A stretch of DNA of 64,000 nt from NCBI GenBank assembly GCA_963755985.1, contig CAVWLO010000003.1, positions 806,001-870,000 of the forward strand. Direction: 5' to 3'. The translations under genes were made by a program, and so were the position numbers. The notes under the pieces are model-generated. The model did not search any database. It was not told the origin of the DNA and worked only from the letters and a program-made list of their open reading frames with translations. Positions within the stretch are counted from its first letter, which is position 1; each line of letters begins with the position of its first letter. This document shows positions 26,505-35,754 of the stretch, piece after piece. The stretch is from DASXMT01 sp963755985. GTDB lineage: Bacteria; Actinomycetota; Acidimicrobiia; Acidimicrobiales; RAAP-2.

Positions 26505-27281
26505 TCACTTTCTGATTGCATGCCGGTTCTCTTTGGTGTGTGAGTCACTCGGCCGTCCTCTCGTGTTGGCCGTGGCCGACGCCGAATCGGGCGGGTCGAA
26601 AGCTGCCGAGAAGAGGTAGCTCGTGGCAACACTGCGGTACGGCCGCCACCGTTCAGCGATTGCCAATACCTCTGCCTGGCTTGGGAGGTAGTCGAGCTCG
26701 TAGGCACGCCGGACTGCCTTCCGTAGCGCAAGGTCACCCGGAAGGACCACGTCTTCCCGTCGGAGTGCGATGATCAGCGCGCCTTGGGCAGTCCATGGTC
26801 CGACTCCGGGGATCGTCGTCAGCGCGGCGATGACCTCGTCGTCCGACAGCGCGCTCAAGATGTCCGGGTCCAATCGACCGTCCGAAAGGTGTTGGGCCAG
26901 GTTGCGTAGGGTGGCGACCTTTCGCCACGACAGACCGGCCTGCCGGAGACTGTCTTGTGGCACCTCGAGCAGTTCGGTGGGGGTCGGGAATCGATCACTG
27001 AACAGCATCTCGATGCGCCCCAAGGTTCGGCGCGTCGCCGCTACGGATAGCTGCTGGCCCACCACCTGAAACAGCAGGGCTCCGAAGAGGTCCATCGCTG
27101 GAAGCTCCGCCATCCACCCCCGCGGGTCGAAGTTCGGTCTGGCGTCAATGAGGCGCCTCAGCACCGGGTCGGCCCTGCGGAGGTGGGAGCGCACTCGGTC
27201 GAGTGGCGCCCCACGCCGGGGCTCGGCTGAGTGCGGAGGCGGCGGATTGGCTTGCTTCTGGCCGGCTCGATCAGGCGCCAT
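26505..27281 (-). CDS. DNA-3-methyladenine glycosylase II (AlkA-like, HhH-GPD)
   Basis: 258 residues. The HhH-GPD fold is clear: FGALLFQVVGQQLSVAATRR early, then the helix-hairpin-helix TIPGVGPWTAQGALI and LPGDLALRKAVRRAY, which supplies the conserved catalytic Asp. It removes alkylated bases such as 3-methyladenine in base-excision repair. It lacks the N-terminal AraC-type Ada module seen in some actinobacteria. Its start overlaps the stop of the upstream SDR gene by 11 bases, so the two are cotranscribed, downstream of a MarR-type operator. Confidence 0.85.
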   Translation of the reverse strand: MAPDRAGQKQANPPPPHSAEPRRGAPLDRVRSHLRRADPVLRRLIDARPNFDPRGWMAELPAMDLFGALLFQVVGQQLSVAATRRTLGRIEMLFSDRFPTPTELLEVPQDSLRQAGLSWRKVATLRNLAQHLSDGRLDPDILSALSDDEVIAALTTIPGVGPWTAQGALIIALRREDVVLPGDLALRKAVRRAYELDYLPSQAEVLAIAERWRPYRSVATSYLFSAAFDPPDSASATANTRGRPSDSHTKENRHAIRK

Positions 27282-27969
27282 ATGCGGGAAGGATAGCTCC
27301 GCTAATCGGCGCAGCTGCCTCGCTCACCAGGAAGGCAACCACTTCGGCGATCGCATCTGGAGCAACCGCGTGTGCCAATGCTTCTTTGGGGAATGCGGCC
27401 CGTGTCCGTGCTGTGTCGAGCAACTGGGGAGCGACGCTGTTGACCCGAATCCCGAGTGGACGCAGTTCGAGGTCGAGGATGCGAGTCAAGTGGACGAGGG
27501 CAGCCTTGCTCACCGAGTATGCCGCCATTCCGGCCGATGGTTCGATGCCCGGCCTGGCCGCGATGTGCACGATGACACCTGAGCCGTTCTTCTGCATGTG
27601 TGGCGCTATCGCCTGGCTGAGCCACAGCGCTGAACCGAGGTTGACGTCGATCATCTGGCGCAACAGATCCGGCGTTGTCGTCGACGCCTCTCCGGTCCGA
27701 AACGCACCGATGGTGTTGACCAAGGCGTCCGGAGGGCCCACGTCGCGGACGATCCGCTCGACCAGTGGAGCCGCAGCATGTGGATCGGTGGCGTCGATCA
27801 CTTCACGGGCGATACCGTCGGGAAGCCCTTCCATGCCGGACTCGTTCCGGTCGACCGCCACCACAGCCATGCCGTAGTCGGCAAGCTTCACGGTCGTCGC
27901 ACGACCGAGCTCGCCAGCGGCGCCGACCACGATGGCCACGCGGCTCGCCGGGAGTCTGTCATTCGTCAT
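27271..27969 (-). CDS. short-chain dehydrogenase/reductase
   Basis: 232 residues from ATG 27969. The cofactor motif is IVVGAAGELGRATTV, DATDPHAA is a typical adenine-side motif, and ALVNTIGAF replaces NNAG. The catalytic part IVHIAARPGIEPSAGMAAYS then SKAALVH holds Tyr-x-x-x-Lys but has Ala where the catalytic Ser usually stands. A classical SDR of unknown substrate, cotranscribed with alkA and divergent from a MarR regulator 118 bases away. Confidence 0.8.
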   Translation of the reverse strand: MTNDRLPASRVAIVVGAAGELGRATTVKLADYGMAVVAVDRNESGMEGLPDGIAREVIDATDPHAAAPLVERIVRDVGPPDALVNTIGAFRTGEASTTTPDLLRQMIDVNLGSALWLSQAIAPHMQKNGSGVIVHIAARPGIEPSAGMAAYSVSKAALVHLTRILDLELRPLGIRVNSVAPQLLDTARTRAAFPKEALAHAVAPDAIAEVVAFLVSEAAAPISGAILPAYGA

Positions 27970-28055
27970 GCGGCGCACCAACTGTCGGAGTCCGTCGGGT
28001 CTGATGGTGGTCGAGACGGCGATCGGCTGCCGATGGCCGTGTCCAGGATCGAAGG

Positions 28056-28080
28056 ATTGCTTGGTTAAGCAAGCTATTCT
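28056..28080. promoter_or_regulatory. MarR-type operator and -10 element between SDR and marR
   Basis: ATTGCTTG-N5-GCAAG at 28056-28073, centred on the palindrome TTGCTTGGTTAAGCAA, followed by TATTCT (28075-28080) seven bases ahead of the MarR start. The same motif with the same spacing recurs at 28871-28888. It is probably the operator for autoregulation and for the divergent SDR-alkA pair. Confidence 0.65.
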
Positions 28081-28087
28081 GGAGCGC

Positions 28088-28570
28088 ATGGCCACCGTCG
28101 CGCCACTCTCTCCGACCGAAGAAGCGCTCTGGCGCGCCGTGATGCGACTTGTCAAAGTCATTCCGCGTCATCTGGACAACGACCTGATCAGAGGTGCTGG
28201 GCTGACGGCGAGCGAGTACACGACGATCATGCACCTTTCCGAAGCCCCCAATCGCAAGTTGCGGATGGCCGACCTGGCCAGCGCGACCGACTTGTCGGCC
28301 AGCCGGATGACCCGCCTGGTGGACGATCTCCAATCCCGTGGCTTCGTGACGAAGACGGCAAGCTCGTCCGACGCACGGGGCAACGTTGCGAGGCTCACTC
28401 CTCGGGGCATGGCCAAACTGAAGTCCGCATGGCCTGTTCACCTCGCGAGCGTCAGGAGTCGCTTTCTCGACTGCATCGATGCAGCGGTCGTTGAGGGAGT
28501 CGCGAAAGCGCTGACCGAGGTGGCCTCCCAACTCGAGGAGACGTCGGCCGAACCACGAGCACGGAGTTAG
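28088..28570 (+). CDS. MarR-family transcriptional regulator
   Basis: 160 residues from ATG 28088. The winged helix spans LTASEYTTIMHLSEAPNRKL, LASATDLSASRMTRLVDDLQ and FVTKTASSSDARGNVARLTP, with the conserved DxRG wing. MarR proteins are dimeric repressors released by phenolics, drugs or oxidants. Upstream lies a near-perfect palindrome and a -10 seven bases before the ATG, so its mRNA is probably leaderless. The likely regulon is itself, the divergent SDR-alkA operon and the MBL-fold gene at 28966. Confidence 0.9.
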   Translation: MATVAPLSPTEEALWRAVMRLVKVIPRHLDNDLIRGAGLTASEYTTIMHLSEAPNRKLRMADLASATDLSASRMTRLVDDLQSRGFVTKTASSSDARGNVARLTPRGMAKLKSAWPVHLASVRSRFLDCIDAAVVEGVAKALTEVASQLEETSAEPRARS

Positions 28571-28870
28571 AACCTCCAGCTTCCAGCCGGGAGAACCCGG
28601 CCCGCATGGACGCGAAATCGATCGGCGCAACGCTTCAGGGCCCTTTGCCACGTCGAGAGGTGAGCATGATGTCCACCACGTCGGGAACGGTGTCCGTCCG
28701 AGCCCGGTCGCGTTGCCGTTCGCAGGCCAGGGATACCCAGCTGAAGGGTTCGCGCCCGCTTGGACGATGCGCTCGATCACCGGATCACGTATCGGCTCAC
28801 TGGTCACGTTCGTGGCTCCTCTCGTGCCAGGCGGCTAGTTCTTCCTTTCGGCATCACAGCCTAGAATAAA
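28571..28870. other. intergenic region with a weak hairpin
   Basis: GCCGGG-AGAA-CCCGGC (28586-28601) may end the marR transcript. A minus-strand frame from 28807 has a plausible-looking beginning but loses all likeness within 40 codons, so no gene is called. Confidence 0.4.
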
Positions 28871-28888
28871 TTGCTTGCCCACGCAAGT
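28871..28888. promoter_or_regulatory. second MarR-type operator, upstream of the MBL-fold gene
   Basis: ATTGCTTG-CCCAC-GCAAG, identical in its two half-sites and their spacing to the motif at 28056-28073. It lies 78 bases before ATG 28966, which suggests that the MBL-fold gene belongs to the same regulon. Confidence 0.6.
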
Positions 28889-28965
28889 CAAATTGGGTAC
28901 TCTGCGACTGTGGACCTGCTCGTCGGCACGACCGTGAGGCCGTACCGGCCCGAGAAAGGAGCGAC

Positions 28966-29951
28966 ATGAGCTCAACTACTTCTTCCGATTCGCCCACCGG
29001 GACGCTATTGCCCGACTACGTGGCCATCCCACCGTCCGCGCTCGGACCAGCCCTCAATGACCAGGGCTACTACGATCGGGCGCGTCGAGCGGAACCTGTT
29101 CTGGGTCACCGACGGGACCTACCAGTCAGCATTTCTCGCCACCAATGAGGGAATCGTCCTCTTCGACGCCCCGCCGACGATCGGCCACAATCTCGGCCGT
29201 GCGGTTGACGAAATCGCCGAGGCCGAAGGCGTCGCCAACACCGTCACACATCTCGTGTACTCCCATCATCATGCGGATCACGCCGGCGCTGCCGACCTTT
29301 TCGGTAACGACCTCGTCCGGATTGGCCACCAGGACACAAGACGGCTTCTCCTCCGAGACAACGATCCGACCAGGCCTGCCCCAGAGGTGATATTCCGGGA
29401 CACCTATACCTTGCGGGTCGGCGGCGAACGGGTGGAGTTGGCCTTTCACGGACCCAATCACTCCCCAGACAACATCTTCATCCACTTTCCCGACCACGAC
29501 GCGCTCGATGCTCATCGACATCGTCAACGCAGGTTGGGTGCCCATCTACAACTGCAACCTCAGCGAGGACATTCCTGGATACATCGACGCACCGGCTACG
29601 GCACTCACGTATCCGTGGAAGACCTACATCGGTGGACACCTCGGAAGGCTTGGGACGCGCGAGGACATCGAACTTCACCAGGCATACGTAGCCGACATCG
29701 TCGAAAGCGCGCAAGGAGCACTCTCCACAGTGGACCCGACCCCGTACTGGGCGAAGTACGGGCAGAACGTCTGGGCCGCCGTGAAGGGCTATCTCGACGC
29801 CGTGACGGACGCGGCGACCGCTCCCGTGATCAAGAAGTACACAGGAGTTCTCGCCGCGGCCGACATCGAAGAGTTCACCAGGAGCACAACCTTCATGATC
29901 CTTCAGTCCATGCGCCTCGACCAGGGGGCCGGGTCCCAGGTGCACCCCTGA
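28966..29951 (+). pseudogene. MBL-fold metallohydrolase, frameshifted twice
   Basis: ATG 28966 after GAAAGGAG starts a protein of about 328 residues in three frames. LPDYVAIPPSALGPALNDQG comes first. After a break near 29075, GRVERNLFWVTDGTYQSAFL and the zinc motif YSHHHADHAGAADLF follow. After a second break near 29500, VNAGWVPIYNCNLSEDIPGY runs to the stop at 29951. MBL-fold enzymes are zinc or iron hydrolases or dioxygenases; a SoxH/quinoprotein-relay-like subtype is likely. Two single-base changes would restore it. It carries a MarR-type operator upstream. Confidence 0.75.
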
Positions 29952-30282
29952 CCCGTCGCCACGTTGCCTGGGGACGGGGATGAGTGGTGAGGGACCGAGC
30001 GGACTTGCGTCGTCGACACCGATCGTGCCGACGTCAACCCACATGAGTCGACGGCCGACTCAACGGACAGAGCACTGTCACCCTTTGCGGTGAGTGAGGA
30101 CCGCAACGCCCGAGGATCATTGGCCCAGGCGCAGCAGGTCGTCGATTCGGAAAGACGATCGATGGTCGATTCGGATGGCGATCGAAAGCCGCCTCAATGG
30201 CGAGCAGAAGTGCGAAGTGGCCGCGGCCGCGAGCGGCCTGTGGATGTGCAAACCTACAGTCAATGAAGGGGTCTCAAGCGCC
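29952..30282. other. intergenic region without a supported gene
   Basis: No recognisable protein, RNA or strong hairpin. A GAAGGGG ribosome-like site at its end serves the next gene. Confidence 0.35.
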
Positions 30283-31563
30283 ATGTCGATGATCGACTAC
30301 GACGCCCGGCCCGTCACTCCTCAGGTGTTGCTGGTCGGGCAACGGGCCTCCTCCGTGGGTTACAGCATCCGTGACTTTCTCAGCCGTAATGGCGTTCCGT
30401 ATGAGTGGGTTGACGTCGATGATGTGGCCCGGGTCGGAGCGTTGCTGCCCGCACAGGAGATGGGAGTGGACCGGCTACCCGTCTGCGTCCTCCCCAACGG
30501 GATACGGCTTGCTCCGGCCACCCTCGAAGGCGTGGCGGCAGGGCTGGGGATGGTGTCGGCTCCGTTGCTGTCGAAGTACGACCTCACGATCGTGGGCGCC
30601 GGTCCAGCCGGGCTGGCCGCGGCCGTCTATGCCGCATCTGAGGGTTTGCGCGCCGCGACCATCGAAGCTGTGGCGCCTGGAGGTCAGGCTGGGACGACCT
30701 CCATGATCGAGAACTATCTCGGCTTCCCACAAGGGATCAGTGGAAGCGAATTGGCGACGCGGGCAACTGCACAAGCGAAGAGATTCGGGGCAGAAATTCT
30801 TCTGGCTCGGCGTCTTGCTGATATCACCAGGGACGAAACGGGCTACGTGGCCCACCTTTCCGATGGTACGGCTGTGGCCTCACGGACCATGCTCGTAGCT
30901 AGCGGCGTCGACTGGCGTCGGCTTGAGATTCCGGGTATCGATGAACTCCTCGGCTCCGGTGTGTACTACGGCGCCGGCCCGAGCGAGGCGATCACCTGCA
31001 CTGGCTGTCGAGTGGCCATCGTCGGGGGCGGGAACTCGGCTGGCCAGGCGGTCATCCGCTTTTCGCGCTATGCCGAGCAGGTGAGTTTGCTGGTCCGAGG
31101 TCGCTCGCTTGAGACATCGATGTCCCAGTATCTGATAAGGCAGGTGAAGGAACTCGGAAACGTAGAGGTTCGGACGGACACGGAAGTTGTCAGTCTCGAA
31201 TCGGATACCCACCTACGCTCAATAGTGGTCTCGTCAGGAGGCACCAGTGCTCGATTGCCCGCTGATGCGCTGTTCGTTTGCATCGGAGGGGTGCCTCGCA
31301 GCCAAGGAGCGGCCAACGTGGGACTTGCTCTCGACGGCGCCGGATTCGTCCGCACTGGGGCCGAGCTCAGCTCATCGGCCGGCGCACCTAACGGGTGGCC
31401 CCTGTCTCGTCAACCCCTGCCTCTCGAAACAAGCCTGCCAGGACTGTTCGCCGCTGGCGACGTCCGGAGCGGGTCGATCAAGCGCTGCGCGGCTGCTATA
31501 GGCGAGGGGTCCATGGTGGTTGCGTTGGTCCACCAGCGCCTCGCTGAAGTCGGCGGTGAATGA
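30283..31563 (+). CDS. thioredoxin reductase-like flavoprotein with N-terminal glutaredoxin-like domain
   Basis: 426 residues. Residues 1-95 are glutaredoxin/thioredoxin-like (YSIRDFLSRNGVPYEWVDVD, then DRLPVCVLPNG) without an active CxxC. From about residue 100 a TrxR-type FAD domain follows: LTIVGAGPAGLAAAVYAASE and GGQAGTTSMIENYLGFP. The NADPH motif is RVAIVGGGNSAGQA, and GLFAAGDVRSGS closes the FAD site. The usual redox CxxC position reads YYGAG, so standard TrxR chemistry is absent. A displaced C239-T-G-C242 sits just before the NADPH motif. The stop overlaps the LUD gene start. Confidence 0.85.
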   Translation: MSMIDYDARPVTPQVLLVGQRASSVGYSIRDFLSRNGVPYEWVDVDDVARVGALLPAQEMGVDRLPVCVLPNGIRLAPATLEGVAAGLGMVSAPLLSKYDLTIVGAGPAGLAAAVYAASEGLRAATIEAVAPGGQAGTTSMIENYLGFPQGISGSELATRATAQAKRFGAEILLARRLADITRDETGYVAHLSDGTAVASRTMLVASGVDWRRLEIPGIDELLGSGVYYGAGPSEAITCTGCRVAIVGGGNSAGQAVIRFSRYAEQVSLLVRGRSLETSMSQYLIRQVKELGNVEVRTDTEVVSLESDTHLRSIVVSSGGTSARLPADALFVCIGGVPRSQGAANVGLALDGAGFVRTGAELSSSAGAPNGWPLSRQPLPLETSLPGLFAAGDVRSGSIKRCAAAIGEGSMVVALVHQRLAEVGGE

Positions 31564-32242
31564 CGTGGATACATCATCGGCCACCGGCCTGCCCGGGGAT
31601 CCGTCGGTCACGGGCCCCAGCGAGGTGGCAAAGGCAACGTTCTCTCGAGTGGCCCCAAAAGAGCAAATCAGCGCGGTGGCCGAGGCTCTCGAACGCAACG
31701 GAATCACCTGCACTCTGGTCGACTCCGCCCAAGAGGCGAGAGAGGCTGTGCGGTCCATCCTCCCGGTGGGAGCCGAGGTCTATAACAATACCTCGCGCAC
31801 GCTCGAAGTCATCGGTGTCGCCGAGGACATCGAGCGGTCCGGACGGTATCAGCCGCTTCGCCCCCGTCTTTACCAGATGGATCGCGAGATGCAGGTTCGT
31901 GAGATGCGACAGCTATCCGCTTCGCCCGATTGGGTCGTCGGGAGCGTCCACGCCCTCACGGAGGATGGTTCACTTCTTGTTGCGTCGGCAAGTGGGAGCC
32001 AGCTGGGGCCGATCGCTTCCGGAGCGGGTCACGTGATACTCGTCGTTGGTACTCAAAAGATCGTGCCCGATTTCAATGCGGGGCTGCGACGAGTGTACGA
32101 GTATTGCTTTCCTCTTGAAGATCGGCGGGCCAGGCAGGCCTATGGCGTTCCCAGCGGTGTGAACAACGTCCTCATCATCAACAAGGCAATCGCTCCTGGC
32201 CGAATTACGGCGATTTTGGTGAATGAAGCCCTTGGGTTCTGA
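31556..32242 (+). CDS. LUD-domain protein (LutC-like)
   Basis: 228 residues from GTG 31556, overlapping the flavoprotein stop by eight bases. VYNNTSRTLEVIGVAEDIE, VVGSVHALTEDGSLLVASAS, GSQLGPIASGAGHVILVVG and KIVPDFNAGLRRVYEYC match the LUD fold of lactate-utilisation proteins LutB/LutC, where it binds small organic acids or helps electron transfer. It stands alone here, without LutA or the ferredoxin part of LutB, so lactate oxidation is not implied. Coupling to a TrxR-like enzyme suggests a shared redox task. Confidence 0.8.
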   Translation: MNDVDTSSATGLPGDPSVTGPSEVAKATFSRVAPKEQISAVAEALERNGITCTLVDSAQEAREAVRSILPVGAEVYNNTSRTLEVIGVAEDIERSGRYQPLRPRLYQMDREMQVREMRQLSASPDWVVGSVHALTEDGSLLVASASGSQLGPIASGAGHVILVVGTQKIVPDFNAGLRRVYEYCFPLEDRRARQAYGVPSGVNNVLIINKAIAPGRITAILVNEALGF

Positions 32243-32501
32243 TCGAACGAGGCCCACCCCGTGCTCCTCCATCTTGGTAAGCCCGGTGGCTTCGACGTCG
32301 CTCCATGGGCTGACTGGGTCCAGCTGTTCGATGCTGAATGTCACGGCCTGTGGGAGCTTCCGGTAGCTCGTGCTACTCCTTGGCCACCGTGATCTCGTCG
32401 TAGCCACCACTGAGGACTACCACCGCCCCCGCTGCCCGTGATTGCCCCCGGTCATATCGTCTCCGCTCCACGTCTGGGCGCGAGCTGTGTGTGCGACTAT
32501 A

Positions 32502-32568
32502 TTGTGGACAGATCATCATAGCTACAGAGCATCATATCCACAACACGTCTCGGCCCAGCCCGTATGAT
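32502..32568 (+). promoter_or_regulatory. regulatory region ahead of the second marR gene
   Basis: TTGTGGA (32502-32508) and TCCACAA (32537-32543) form an inverted repeat with a 28-base spacer. TATGAT (32563-32568) lies six bases before GTG 32575, a leaderless-type -10. The rest of 32243-32501 shows no gene. Confidence 0.5.
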
Positions 32569-32574
32569 GGGGCC

Positions 32575-33144
32575 GTGAACGACATCGCCGGTCAGCGTCA
32601 CGAGGCTGGTGACGCCGTGGGCTGTGACGACGCGTTGGCGGACGACCTGGGATGGGGCTTGGGCATGGTCTTTCGGGCCTATGTCAAGGCCGCCCATGCC
32701 GCGGTTGCCGACCTTCCCGGCGGCCCTCGTGGTTACCAGGTTCTTTCAGCTGCCGCTCAGGGCACCGTTGGCAGCCAGCTCGCCCTCGCCCAGCACCTCG
32801 GTGTCGACCGCACCGTCATGACCTACCTCCTGGACGACCTCGAAGCGGCGAGCCTGATCGAGCGCCGCCTTGATCCAGCCGACCGGCGCGCTCGCCGAAT
32901 CGTCGCCACCGAGAAGGGCAACGAACTTCTCGCAAGCCTCAATGACCGGCTCCGGTCGGTCGAGGGTCATCTTCTTTCTCCCCTTGATGCCGAGAAGCGC
33001 GATTCGTTTCGAGCCCAGGTCCGGTTGCTCGCCACCCAGCTCGATGCCCTCGACCCACCTGACAGCCCATGTCACCTGGCTGATGAGGTGGACACCGAAA
33101 TACCGGCTCCTCGCCAGGGCGTTCGGTCAGCCCCATCGCGCTGA
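32575..33144 (+). CDS. MarR-family transcriptional regulator
   Basis: 189 residues from GTG 32575. The winged helix is GYQVLSAAAQGTVGSQLALA, QHLGVDRTVMTYLLDDLEAA and IERRLDPADRRARRIVATEK. It is not closely similar to the MarR at 28088. The -10 element TATGAT six bases upstream suggests a leaderless transcript. No obvious partner operon is divergent; the upstream flavoprotein-LUD pair reads towards it. Target and ligand unknown. Confidence 0.85.
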   Translation: MNDIAGQRHEAGDAVGCDDALADDLGWGLGMVFRAYVKAAHAAVADLPGGPRGYQVLSAAAQGTVGSQLALAQHLGVDRTVMTYLLDDLEAASLIERRLDPADRRARRIVATEKGNELLASLNDRLRSVEGHLLSPLDAEKRDSFRAQVRLLATQLDALDPPDSPCHLADEVDTEIPAPRQGVRSAPSR

Positions 33145-33520
33145 ATGCAGCAGGCTCGGGCCCGGCTTGATCACGGGAGTGGACGGAGCCCAAAGAGCGT
33201 GTGCGTGCTGGATTGGTTGGGCACCGTGTCACTTTGGTATGAGTGATACCCCGTTGGGATGACGGCCAGGCAGGGGATCAAGGAGGGGCGTTGGAGCGGG
33301 TGGTCGCTCCGTTCGCCAACGAAGGAACGCATCGATGTACGAACTACTGGAAGGGCGATTCGCCTGGAGTGACTTTGGATCAGTACTTGGAGGTGCAAGT
33401 CGAAGCCCCACTGCTTCCAGTCATCGACAGGGAATCGGACTGAGCTTCCCCGATGCCGACCCCAGCACTGGCGAGGGTGGCAATGGAGTCCAGGCTTTCG
33501 TACAGATGCCTCACGATGAA
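33145..33520. other. intergenic region without a supported gene
   Basis: Several short frames, none with recognisable domains. It ends in TAGTCT (33521-33526), six bases before the GTG of the next gene, another leaderless-type arrangement. Confidence 0.35.
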
Positions 33521-33532
33521 TAGTCTCGCCGT

Positions 33533-34195
33533 GTGAGCCTGTTAATTGCCATTGTGGCCCTTGGCCTGCTGGCCAGTCTGTCACCGACCACTCTGGTGGT
33601 ATTCATCATGCTTCTGGCCACGACGCGGGCACAGGCAAATGCCGCTGCATTCCTGGTCGGGTGGACGATCTCCTTGATCGTGGTATTCGTGGGCAGCTAC
33701 CTCATCGGCGGCAGCCACACTGTGCGTGTCGGTGGGGGTCACACGGTCGTCGACCTGGTTGAGGTGGTCCTTGGTCTCGGTCTCGGATATGTCGGCGTCC
33801 GCAAGTGGCGCGGTAGACACCTACCCCGGCAACCCCAGGGGGCCCCTCACGGCCTTGCTACCCGAATCAATCGGATCAATCCAACCGCGGCATTGCTTCT
33901 CGGGATACTCGAGCAGCCGTGGACGCTGACCGCGGCTGCCGCGGTGGTGGTAGTACACGATCACAAGGCCGCACTCATCGTCATCATTGCCTTCGCGGCC
34001 TTCACAGTGATCTCAACGGCCACCGTGGCCGGTATCTACATCTATTTTGCACGAAGACCTGGAGATGCTGAAACCCATCTACAGGCACTCAGGGATTGGC
34101 TCGCAAACGCCGGTCCCGCAATCTTCGCCGCTATCTCGTTCTTGGTCGGTGTCTATCTGGTTGTCGACGGGGTCCTCAGTCTGGCCGGGATCTGA
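33533..34195 (+). CDS. GAP-family (Sap-like) integral membrane protein
   Basis: 220 residues with six predicted membrane helices. It starts LLIAIVALGLLASLSPTTLV, has a charged loop VRKWRGRHLPRQPQG, then NRINPTAALLLGILEQPWTL and a last helix near GPAIFAAISFLVGVYLVV. This matches the GAP family, which includes mycobacterial Sap, linked to sulfolipid export, and is related to LysE-type exporters. The cargo here is unknown. GTG 33533 is used because helix 1 begins at once and a -10 element lies six bases ahead. Confidence 0.8.
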   Translation: MSLLIAIVALGLLASLSPTTLVVFIMLLATTRAQANAAAFLVGWTISLIVVFVGSYLIGGSHTVRVGGGHTVVDLVEVVLGLGLGYVGVRKWRGRHLPRQPQGAPHGLATRINRINPTAALLLGILEQPWTLTAAAAVVVVHDHKAALIVIIAFAAFTVISTATVAGIYIYFARRPGDAETHLQALRDWLANAGPAIFAAISFLVGVYLVVDGVLSLAGI

Positions 34196-34317
34196 CCCGT
34201 TCGTCGCCCACCGGTCGGCCTCAGGTGACGATGAAATAGATGCTCTTGCCTCCCGTGCGATCCCCGTTCTTACCAGGTCCGGCAGTCCGAGGCTGGAGCC
34301 GTGAAGTCACTGACCGA

Positions 34318-34790
34318 TCAGAGGGCAGAATCAGGTGTTCCCACGACGTCCGTGCGGCGCTCGCGCCCGATCTTGATGGCATTGGTGATCAGTCTTACGA
34401 CCAAGCCCAGGATCACCAGGTCCAAGACCATCTGACCCAGAACGACGGCTCGGGCAGCTTGTGTCTTGGCCGAGATGTCACCGAATCCGACCGTGGTGAA
34501 CACCGTGGTCGAGAAGTAGAGGCTGTCCAGCCTGGTCTGGCTGGGCCCGAACGTTGCCTGGTTTGCGTGGCTCATGAGGTAGTAGATCGTGGCAATGAGG
34601 ACAAGATAGGTAGGGACGATGAAGGCGAGGCCTCGACGGCGCGGAGGGTCGGGTAGTCCGACTGGGTGATGCGCCAGATCTGCCACCCGATCATGGCGAA
34701 GAAGGCCAGCGCCAAAAGGACCAACTCAATGATGGTGGAAGGAGACATCGCGTGATCCAAGGGAGCGATGAAGTAGATGACGACGATCAC
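34318..34790 (-). pseudogene. two-helix potassium channel-like protein, frameshifted near 34632
   Basis: The first part (GTG 34790) has a hydrophobic helix and a linker, SPSTIIELVLLALAFFAMIG, ending in YPTLRAVE. After a shift near 34625-34640 the other frame reads AFIVPTYLVLIATIYYLMSH, the pore FSTTVFTTVGFGDIS with selectivity filter TVGFGD, and a last helix LGQMVLDLVILGLVVRLITN. One base change restores an ion channel subunit of about 157 residues. There is no RCK domain. Confidence 0.75.
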
Positions 34791-35170
34791 TGCGACCGTG
34801 GCGGGCCCCCACCCTCAGTTGCAGGTGTACGGCTCTCAGTTCAGGTCTCGTGCGACCTACCAATTTAGATGCGGGTCGCCGAATGCTCCGGAATCTCGGG
34901 TCCGAGGTATGGCGGCAAGGATGGCCACGCCCTTCCCATGGCTGAGCGCCTCAGCACTGCGGTGCTCTCTTGTTGGTGCGCCGGTACCTCCGGGCGTGTG
35001 GATAGCGATGGCACCATCGACGGGGCCGCCCTCGCAACATGGGCATTCCCGGGCCGAGTGATTGAGCCGAGCCGCCGTGTGAATCGGGTGGGTCCTCCCC
35101 GGGCGCGAGCCAGCCCTTGACGCCTGGTCGGTGTGGTCCGGCGACTTGGTCGCGGTCGACGGACGAGGAC
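34791..35170. other. intergenic region without a supported gene
   Basis: GC-rich, with chance frames only. No conserved motif, hairpin or repeat was noticed. Confidence 0.35.
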
Positions 35171-35491
35171 TCAGCTCCCTAAATGCTGATGAGAAACCAA
35201 TTCGATCCAGGTGACACTGGACGGAGGTCCAGTCACGCCACCCTTGACGAGCGCCTCACCAAGTCGGTTCTCCATGAACCTGGCCTGATGTTCAGGTGTG
35301 TCCCAAACCTCGATCACGACGAGATGCCCAGCATCGTTGAGACCGGCCGAATGCGCCACCATACCGTCCGGCCAGTCGCCGTCTCCGCTGTCCGGATCAA
35401 TGCCTAGCTCTTTGTTTACTGCGTAGTACTCCTTGGTGGTAACACCCTCAAACTCCAAAATCAGTTCAGCAGCCACGGCACCCGGCTCCAT
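35171..35491 (-). CDS. antibiotic biosynthesis monooxygenase-like (ABM fold) small protein
   Basis: 106 residues from ATG 35491 (a GTG at 35476 is also possible). AAELILEFEGVTTKEYYAVN, MVAHSAGLNDAGHLVVIEVW and FMENRLGEALVKGGV match the dimeric alpha-beta barrel/ABM-like domain. These small proteins act as cofactor-free oxygenases or stress proteins; actinobacteria have many of unknown substrate. The frame remains open upstream, without domain likeness. No operon partner. Confidence 0.65.
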   Translation of the reverse strand: MEPGAVAAELILEFEGVTTKEYYAVNKELGIDPDSGDGDWPDGMVAHSAGLNDAGHLVVIEVWDTPEHQARFMENRLGEALVKGGVTGPPSSVTWIELVSHQHLGS

Positions 35492-35754
35492 TCCGTTGTC
35501 GATGTGTACGCCACGGCAGCATCCCAGATCGACATCGAGCACGCCACCCGCTTTGATTTCATAGCTCGTGGGCCAATCGCACCGGCCGGGTGTCACGACC
35601 ACGCCGGCGATCTGATGCGCTCGCCCAGAGTGACGAGGGGTCACGTTCGATCTATGTATGTTGATGTGGACCTTGTGCCCTAGTGGAGTGGGGCAGACAG
35701 GTCGAAACTGGCAAATGGGTCGCATTCGGCCTCCCGAAGGACCACCACAATGGC

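Noticed and set aside
28606..28869. Small plus-strand gene downstream of marR
   Set aside because: Arg/Ser-rich with no start context or domain; it covers the operator region of the next gene.
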